Positions 58,584-64,000 of a stretch of DNA of 64,000 nt are shown here, one piece after another. The stretch covers positions 184,414,596 to 184,478,595 of the forward strand of contig CM062288.1 in assembly GCA_031216915.1 (NCBI GenBank), in the 5' to 3' direction. Origin of the DNA: Pictodentalium vernedei. Lineage: Eukaryota > Mollusca > Scaphopoda > Dentaliida > Dentaliidae. The first letter of the stretch is position 1. The number at the start of each line of letters is the position of its first letter. Under the pieces are notes generated by a model. It made no database searches. It was not told the DNA's origin and saw only the letters and a program-made list of their open reading frames with translations. Both the position numbers and the translations under genes were made by a program.

Positions 58584-58642
58584 GCGATAATTGGTGGTTA
58601 AAATTGACCAGTGACTGGTCAATTTTAACCACCAATTATCGC
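58584..58642. repeat. Perfect 59-bp palindrome, 29-bp arms
   Basis: gcgataattggtggttaaaa...ccagt-g-actgg...ttttaaccaccaattatcgc, single central base. Confidence 0.92.
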
Positions 58643-59130
58643 GGCAGTCGGGATTGTTTTAACAGTAACAGTATGATCATTTTACAAATCCTCGTCCTCG
58701 AGAATTGTTGACACAATGACTGGACATACCAATTTACCAAAGTAACCAAACTCAAAAACTTATATTGCAGACTTGGGACCCAAGTAAGTTTAGACTGGTA
58801 GTACACTAGTACTGTAGTAGGAGTAGGACCCCTGTACTGCCAGTACGGCTCGAATGGCTATGGGAGGTAGGCCAGTATCAGGAATAATTAAGTGAACTCG
58901 GAAGATTAAGAATATAAATGTTTTATTAAACCCGAAAGATAAACAAAGAAAACAACTGTAGCTGATGCAGCCCTCAGAAAACATTTCAAAATTGGAAACA
59001 GAACATTATTATGGACGCCTGGTTTGTCCTGTAAAATAGCTAATCAATTGCTGTCAACAGCTAATCAATTTTCCCAAATGTATAGCAAATTGCTAATCAA
59101 AATTTCCAGATTAAATCGAGCCCTGGGGAA

Positions 59131-60214
59131 ATGGCGTCAACTCCATCACAACCCGCAAGGTCTCAACCTTCACGTTTTTCCATTGTGCGGTCCTTCTTGC
59201 ATGGCAAGCCCTTTACAGGACGAGCAGTGGACGTGATTTCTAACTGTAGGAGGACCTCCTCTTCGCTAAACTATGCGGCTAAGTGGAAGGTTTTTCGTCG
59301 TTGGTGTAGGGATCATTCTGTAGATATCTATACCAGACATTGCAAACTTTCTAGTATACTTGTTTGAGGAAATCAAACTGCAGCCTGTTACTATTAAGGG
59401 TTATAGGTCTATGTTATCTGATACCTATGCACATCATGATAGTTTACAAGTTGGATCTAATGTCTCTTTATCTAAGTTGGTTAGAAACTTCTCGATAAAT
59501 AGACCCAGAACTCTTAGATTAATTCCTAAATGGAATTTAGCTTGGGTTCTTCTTAAATTGAAGGAAAAGCCGTTTGAACCTCTTGGGACAGTAGATTTCA
59601 AATTCTTATCTTATAAGACAGCTTTTCTCTTAGCTTTCTCTTCTGCTAGAAGAGTCAGTGAGCTTCATGCACTGTCGGTGGATGATTCTCACTATCGTAG
59701 TGTCGGGAACACTATCACCTTCAATACTAATGTGGGTTTTTTAGCTAAGAATCAGGCTCCTAATAAATATCCGGAACCTATTGTTATTAAGGCTCTTCCG
59801 TCTTCAGACGGGCGTAGGCCTTTACTCTGTCCCGTTAGAGCGTTACGTATCTATAAACAGAGATCTCAGTTTATCAGAAAGGGACGGAAACGTTTCTTTC
59901 TGTCTTTGATGCCTAATAAAAGGGACATTTCGGTCCATTCTATTGCTAGATGGATTCAATTAACTATCCGTAATGCTTATGAGAGTTTATCTTCTTCTCA
60001 GCAGTCTGTGCTTAAGATTTCCGCTCATGAAGTAAGAGCTCTTGCTACTTCTTGGGCTTATGCTAATAGTATTGCTATTACAGATTTAATGAAGTCTGCT
60101 TATTGGTCTCAGCCATCCACATTCACGAAGTTTTATCTTAGAAATATTGAGTCCATTTCTGGAGACCTGCATTGTTTAGGTCCGTTATCTGTTGCTCAGA
60201 ATGTCGTCCACTAA
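59131..60214 (+). pseudogene. DIRS-C tyrosine recombinase, one frameshifting deletion
   Basis: It starts at the ATG formed inside the right copy of the hAT duplication (gggaaATGgcg). Relative to B, 11 bases are missing near 59327, so the first segment stops at 59367 and the catalytic frame continues from about 59360 to 60214. All catalytic positions remain: ARRVSELHAL, HEVR, the Trp and the Tyr in TKFYLRN. It keeps the start that B lost and loses the frame that B keeps. Confidence 0.9.
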
Positions 60215-60300
60215 ACAGTTGCAACTATAGTTATGCAGGCTTTCTGTTCCGGCAGTAACTCCGTCCGGCTGCCCTCTTCGCTCTGGGCTATTTGACCCAG

Positions 60301-60328
60301 GGCAAGGGGAAGGGGGGGGGGGGGGGGG
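60301..60328 (+). repeat. G-rich tract after the DIRS-C recombinase
   Basis: ggcaaggggaa followed by an uninterrupted G run of about 17, at the same distance from the stop codon as in B. Confidence 0.8.
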
Positions 60329-60804
60329 TTCCCTTAGGTCACCTGCTTTATAGTGAAAAGCAAGGGAATGCCTCCTCCAAAGTCAGTATTTCTGAGTCGC
60401 TTCCGGGATGGTTTTAAAGTGTAATATTAATGTTAAAATTCATTCATGTCTTATTTTTAAAGTGTAGCTCGGTGTGTATATGTCAAGTGTCAAACGGGCT
60501 TTAATATACAATACTCGGACACTTTTAAAAGATTATAAAGAGTCTCAATTCTCTGGACTACTTTATTTATTGGCTTACTTTAAAAATAATTAGTATAAGG
60601 GATATACTGGATGTTAATAGAGAACATGAATATTATTGTGCTCAATTATTAAGGGTATTGTATCTTTCTAATTTAATATTAAATAAGAAAGATACATGTA
60701 AAGCCTAATACTCCTTTTCTCCTTAAGGGGTTACCTCTTTATTATATAGTTGAGCTTATTGGATTTTCCTCTATGTCCTAGGCCCTCCAGCCTTTTTACT
60801 ATTC

Positions 60805-60892
60805 AGCTAAGTCTGGATCATTGGTACAGTATAAAAATGTTAAAAAATTTATAGTAATTTATATATTTTTTATACTTACCAATGACCCAGAC
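60805..60892 (+). repeat. DIRS-C internal complementary region
   Basis: agctaagtctgg(a)tcattgg then tacagtataaaaat, followed by gttaaaaaatttatagtaat to ccaatgacccagac: complements of the left terminus (48023-48060) and right terminus (61141-61195) of this element, including its specific 'aagtc' where B has 'atgtc'. Confidence 0.92.
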
Positions 60893-60967
60893 AGGGATGG
60901 CCCTCCCAGGAGTTGGGAACTCTTGCCTCCCCGTTGAGTACATAGCGCTGACCAGGCACTGCCAGTA

Positions 60968-61195
60968 AGAATGATAATTGGCGCCAGTTTCGGGACGTCC
61001 TTGACACTGCGCATGCGCAGTGGGGGCGTAGTATGGAGGTCCTATAGGACATGATTTCTTTTGGTTTTGGATGCAAATTTTGGGGATTGGGGGGCAAAAT
61101 TTGTGTTTGGCCCTGGTTTTGTTAGAGTTAGCACCAGCTAAGTCTGGGTCATTGGTAAGTATAAAAAATATATAAATTACTATAAATTTTTTAAC
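60968..61195 (+). repeat. DIRS-C right inverted terminal repeat
   Basis: Inverse of 48023-48226, ending ttttttaac. Perfect TGCGCATGCGCA at 61008-61019. The minus-strand frame here (60876-61097) is the inverse of the one in the left repeat and is not a gene. Confidence 0.9.
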
Positions 61196-61637
61196 TTTCT
61201 GCCAGTTTTATTTGTAACCAGCCAAAATCTACACTGACTGAAGCCAATTGTTTTTAACTTTTTTGTGTAGTAAATGTGATGAAATTTTTAAAAAACAACT
61301 GTTGAATGTCTAATGACTTTCAGGTAGGTCTGCAAGGATATGCTACCTTCGTGGCAGGATATGTATCACAATTCAATCTCCACAATACGATCTGTCTCCT
61401 AATACACATGGTCTCTCATGGCAGGCAATTACAGCTATCAGATACTTTGACTACATTTCCAAATATGTTCTGACCATCAATCCCTCTATGAGCTCAGTCA
61501 AAAAAGATATAATGGATTAATAAAATAAATATTGAGTGGAAATTGAGGGAATTTATCAAAATTAGGTTAATTGAGTAATCCTTTTAATTACATACTTCTC
61601 ACTTGCAAAATTGGTATGCATAACACAGGGTTTCACT
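61196..61637. other. Remnants of a TA MITE in intron sequence
   Basis: 'ggtctctcatggcagg' at 61410 resembles the minisatellite of the 36683 MITE; 'gagctcagtcaaaaaagata' at 61491 and 'gggtttcactg' at 61628 resemble the core and end of the pogo/Tigger-like family. No complete element. Confidence 0.4.
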
Positions 61638-61639
61638 GC

Positions 61640-61990
61640 ACCAGCTAGGGAGCGTGGTTACGGAATTGAACTTCAAACCGAAAGATCCCTGGTTGGATCC
61701 TCACCAGGGGTAACCGTGTTGTGTCCTTGGGCAAGGCACTTAATCTGGATTGCCTATGTGGGGCACTATGGCATTGTGTACTAAGACACACTGCATATCG
61801 ATGGTGCCCTTGTCTTCAACCAATGCTAACACTGCTTGTGTGGAGTTGGTGCATTGGGGAGTCTGACAGTTGCTCGTGGTTGCTTAGGGGGTTCTCTCCA
61901 GGTACTCTGGCTTCCTCAACCCATAAAACTGTCCAACACGAGGTGACCCTGGCTGTCGAAAGGGTTGTTAAACTCCAATAAATAATAAAT
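61640..61990 (+). mobile_element. tRNA-type SINE, most complete copy
   Basis: A head with A-box-like tagggagcgtgg and B-box-like ggttggatcct suggests RNA polymerase III promoters of tRNA origin. The body has 'tgtccttgggcaaggcactt' and 'caaccaatgctaac', and the 3' part 'ggtactctggcttcctcaac' and 'aaaactgtccaac', ending in (aata)n. Partial copies are at 18375, 21090 (antisense), 21455 and 37962. The short frame at 61721-61981 is not a gene. Confidence 0.7.
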
Positions 61991-62288
61991 AAACTGCACC
62001 TGCTTTCAAAATCAAAGAAGTTATTTTGCCTGACATTTATTTGTATTCATCTAACATTCAACTTAATTTGCACCTAAAAACTCAGAAAAAATGTTTGTAT
62101 CAGCCCCATGTTCTGATTCCATATCAGACAAATTTAATTTCCAGTAAACACCATGCTATCACATATATGTATTGTAATTATGCATTAAAATATAGTTCCT
62201 GAAATTAAAAATTTTGACCAATTTCACCTCAATTTAAACTTATAAAAGGGGGAAACAGGCTTTATGTAACAAGATTGTTAGAAAGGGT
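61991..62288. other. Non-coding intron sequence
   Basis: Nothing recognised. Confidence 0.4.
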
Positions 62289-62446
62289 ATTATCATGACC
62301 ATGTGCATGTCCTGTAATTTGTATCAGATTCATGGTCGTGCTTACAATTGGATCACAACGAGCCCTGTCAGGGATTGTTGTGATCCGATTGTAAACATGA
62401 CCTCTGATCTGATACAAATTACGGGACATGCACATGGTCATGATAA
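62289..62446. repeat. 158-bp near-palindrome with ~75-bp arms
   Basis: attatcatgaccatgtgcat ... ttacaattggatcacaacgag pairs with ttgttgtgatccgattgtaa ... atgcacatggtcatgataat, with a few mismatches and a ccctgtcaggg loop. It ends 163 bases before a CerS exon. Confidence 0.85.
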
Positions 62447-62609
62447 TGAAAATATATCTGTCATGATTATAGATATCCAGAAATATTTATTGAATATTTC
62501 CCACTATCATATAAGGTAGCATATAATGAAGAAATTATACTAAAATAAATTCATAGACTTTCTTTCTTGTCTCAAAACTTGTGAAGATTTATTAATATTT
62601 TTATTTTAG

Positions 62610-62738
62610 GACTTTTGGGAGCTCTTTATTCATCACATTGTGACGATATTGTTAATGCTGTTTTCATGGGTGAATAATTACGTGAGAATTGGTACCTTGA
62701 TTTTGTTGGTCCATGATATTTGTGATCCTCTGCTGGAA
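62610..62738 (+). CDS. Ceramide synthase exon, Lag1/TLC catalytic core
   Basis: Acceptor ttatttttattttag, donor gtaagt. 43 codons, phase 0 at both ends: DFWELFIHHIVTILLMLFSW, then VNNYVRIGTLILLVHDICD and PLLE. The paired histidines (FIHHIVT) and the aspartates of VHDICD are the conserved, functionally required residues of the Lag1 motif. The next exon would normally start with (A/L)AK-type residues and was not found before the window ends. This exon is the strongest evidence for the gene. Confidence 0.95.
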
Positions 62739-62814
62739 GTAAGTATCATGTATTCATTTAACCTGTATGCTTGTGAACCTTCACTCAAGAAGTAAGCTAA
62801 ATCCATCAAGCAGT

Positions 62815-62815
62815 G

Positions 62816-62850
<35 letters not shown>

Positions 62851-62851
62851 G
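62815..62851. repeat. (TAA)n microsatellite
   Basis: About eleven consecutive taa units. Confidence 0.9.
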
Positions 62852-62989
62852 TATTAAAGGAGTTTTATGTAGTGTAAAAATCACTTGTGTGTTCTAAAAT
62901 GCTATACAATCACAGAAAACAAGAAAGAATTAAAAGTTGAGTTCCCAATCATCAGAACAATTCACTGTGTGCAACAGATCACATGTACA

Positions 62990-63395
62990 GCAAAACAGTT
63001 ATATATTACCAAAGGCTTCTCGGAAAAGGTGTGATATCAGGTTCTTTTTAAATTGGTTGAGGTTTTTGGATGCTTGAACATGGAACTGGTAAAAAAATTC
63101 CAAAATCTAGGTGCCACAAATGGGAAAGTCCTGTTATTCACAAACGAGGACCTTGAAAATGGTATCACCCTATTGGACTTTTTGACTGCAAGAGTTCTTG
63201 TAAATTCAATGGTGCTGAACCTTTAATGTGCTTGAAGACCAAATCCAAAATTTTAAAACTAATTTGCTGCTTTAAAGGCAGCCAGTTCAGTTTTTTCAGC
63301 AGTTGGATTATGTGATCATGGCATCTGGAACATGTGATGATACATGAGCCTTGTTCTGGTTGTTTTGAAGGTTTGATATATATAACTGGCAAACC
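62990..63395 (-). pseudogene. LINE C-terminal fragment on the minus strand
   Basis: The open part (63165-63392) reads IIQLLKKLNWLPLKQQISFK then ILDLVFKHIKGSAPLNLQELL, the 'LHWLPVxxRIxFKIL...YKAL.G.AP.YL.DLL' segment seen at the C terminus of CR1/Jockey-type LINE polyproteins. After a frame break the usual 'FPFVAPRFWN' segment follows (63080-63140), then NLKRT near 63040. Only the tail is present. Confidence 0.75.
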
Positions 63396-64000
63396 AATCA
63401 GAAGTGAATTTGAAAAATCTTAGTGAGCTGAAATAAAGGTATGAACCACGGTTTCCAGTGATTCTGGAGAGATGTAATGTTGAAGATGGCTGAGATTTCT
63501 AAACTATATATAACAACGCTTGCAAATTGTATTAACATTTTCCTCCATTGGTAGACAGGAGTCAGTGGCATTTACTATAGGCATATTTACTATATACGCA
63601 TTTAAATATGCACATTTACTATATGCACTGGAGTCTCATTAATTACATACACCCACTTTATCTGAAAAATATATAATTAACAAGGATTTGCACCTATTTA
63701 TCCACCATACCATTGCCACAAACATGCTGGCTCCTCTAAATATATTTACCTCTATATCTCTATAAATTCTGTCTTTTGATTCGTAAGAATGCCTTGGACA
63801 AATAGACATGGACCCAACATCCACTGTATATGAGACCATGCAACATCCAGGGTATATGGGCAATTGGTCATGCGAAACATTGGGGGTATATGGTTTAAAT
63901 GAAAGAGTTTAGCTTCTGCTCACCTCGATATAAAAATCGAACAAAAAAACCTGAAAATAGTCACAAATATTATCAGATTTCCAACAATTCAATCATATTT
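63396..64000. other. Non-coding, intron sequence expected
   Basis: No CerS exon was found. 63628-63830 contains phrases loosely like the TA MITEs (cactggagtctcattaatta, aacatccactgta) but no convincing element. Confidence 0.35.

Larger units (their letters stand above)
53071..59125 (+). mobile_element. hAT transposon inserted in DIRS C
   Basis: Perfect 15-bp terminal inverted repeats (CAGGGCTCGATTTAA / TTAAATCGAGCCCTG) flanked by 8-bp duplications gggaaatc and gggaaatg, one mismatch. 8-bp duplications, CAGGG ends and the transposase inside identify the hAT superfamily. The 6.06-kb body also holds C/G runs (54007-54030, 54164-54190, 54438-54455), three hairpins and repeated ccaactcgcccc-like phrases. 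The insertion must be younger than DIRS C. Confidence 0.92.
57189..59125. other. hAT 3' non-coding region
   Basis: Contains a TTAA-MITE-like foldback core at 57483-57549 (aacataggttaggacc / ggccataacctatgttt), two perfect palindromes, and a block of 'ggccgacgtctc', 'ggaccgacttct' and 'gggccgagttcg' phrases at 58180-58345. No gene. Confidence 0.55.
48023..61195 (+). mobile_element. DIRS retrotransposon C, full length, split by a hAT transposon
   Basis: Left terminal repeat (48023-48226), leader, gag-like ORF (49112-51216), RT/RNase H (51017-53070, continuing 59126-59236), recombinase (59131-60214), G tract, internal complementary region (60805-60892) and right terminal repeat (60968-61195). 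Without the 6055-bp hAT and one copy of its 8-bp duplication it would be about 7.1 kb, around 1 kb longer than B because gag is undeleted. Same orientation as B and the host gene. Confidence 0.92.
21893..62738 (+). other. Ceramide synthase gene body (four internal exons seen)
   Basis: Four exons, joined in order, give 110 residues matching ceramide synthases of the CERS2-6/schlank type from the WRF-x-Y segment into the Lag1/TLC core. The first exon begins with the last base of a codon split with an unseen upstream exon; every other border is between codons. As far as I recall the vertebrate genes, the exon limits fall at the same places. The enzyme N-acylates sphingoid bases in the endoplasmic reticulum membrane to make (dihydro)ceramide. 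Introns are about 4.4, 11.2 and 24.9 kb and are filled with mobile elements. The N-terminal/homeodomain-like exons and the last exons were not found. Confidence 0.85.

Noticed and set aside
63628-63830. Possible third complete TA MITE
   Set aside because: Only loose similarity at the two ends, no shared core hairpin and no TA duplication that can be defined.

Overview
The window is a piece of an AT-rich animal nuclear genome, most likely a marine invertebrate. The reasons are spliced exons with GT/AG borders, non-LTR retrotransposon tails, tRNA-like SINEs, DIRS-type tyrosine-recombinase retrotransposons, a hAT transposon, and many short inverted-repeat and minisatellite-bearing elements. Repeats that open with AGCTCACC and close with GGCC(T)CTTGTT, or that carry cores of ~145-165 bp tandem units, look like the 'pearl'-type elements of molluscs. 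That points to a mollusc-like host but is not proof.

One host gene can be supported: a ceramide synthase (CerS/LASS/schlank, CERS2-6 type) on the + strand. Four internal exons are readable at 21893-21950, 26369-26419, 37630-37722 and 62610-62738. All have AG acceptors and GT donors, the three junctions between them are phase 0, and together they encode 110 residues running through the Lag1/TLC core (HH and HD..D motifs). The introns are about 4.4, 11.2 and 24.9 kb. The homeodomain-like 5' exons and the last exons were not found and presumably lie outside the window.

Layout. 1-1030: ~475-bp tandem repeat. 1090-2585: 3' end of a decayed DIRS element (A). 2600-8458: two minisatellite-type elements, one with about 20 units. 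8459-21892: mostly non-coding, with palindromic TTAA-flanked MITEs, TA-flanked (pogo/Tigger-like) MITEs, a 3-kb minisatellite element and SINE pieces. 21893-37722: three CerS exons separated by SINE, MITE, LINE and minisatellite elements and a very old DIRS relic (about 28958-32328). 37723-62609: one giant CerS intron holding two almost complete DIRS elements in the sense orientation, B (40788-46858) and C (48023-61195), plus a 1.9-kb TIR element abutting B. C is split by a 6-kb hAT transposon (53071-59125) that landed at the start codon of its recombinase gene. 62610-64000: the fourth CerS exon and a LINE tail on the minus strand.

The two DIRS elements show the full replication architecture of that order: inverted terminal repeats, an internal complementary region joining both termini back to back, and overlapping gag, RT/RNase H and tyrosine recombinase frames. 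Element-specific bases occur in both terminal repeats and in the internal complementary region, as expected if the termini are rebuilt from one template. The terminal repeats carry NRF-1-like and E2F-like palindromes that could be promoter elements. Neither copy is intact: B has an in-frame gag deletion, nonsense codons, one frameshift and a lost recombinase start; C has a gag frameshift, an RT nonsense codon, a recombinase deletion and the hAT insertion.
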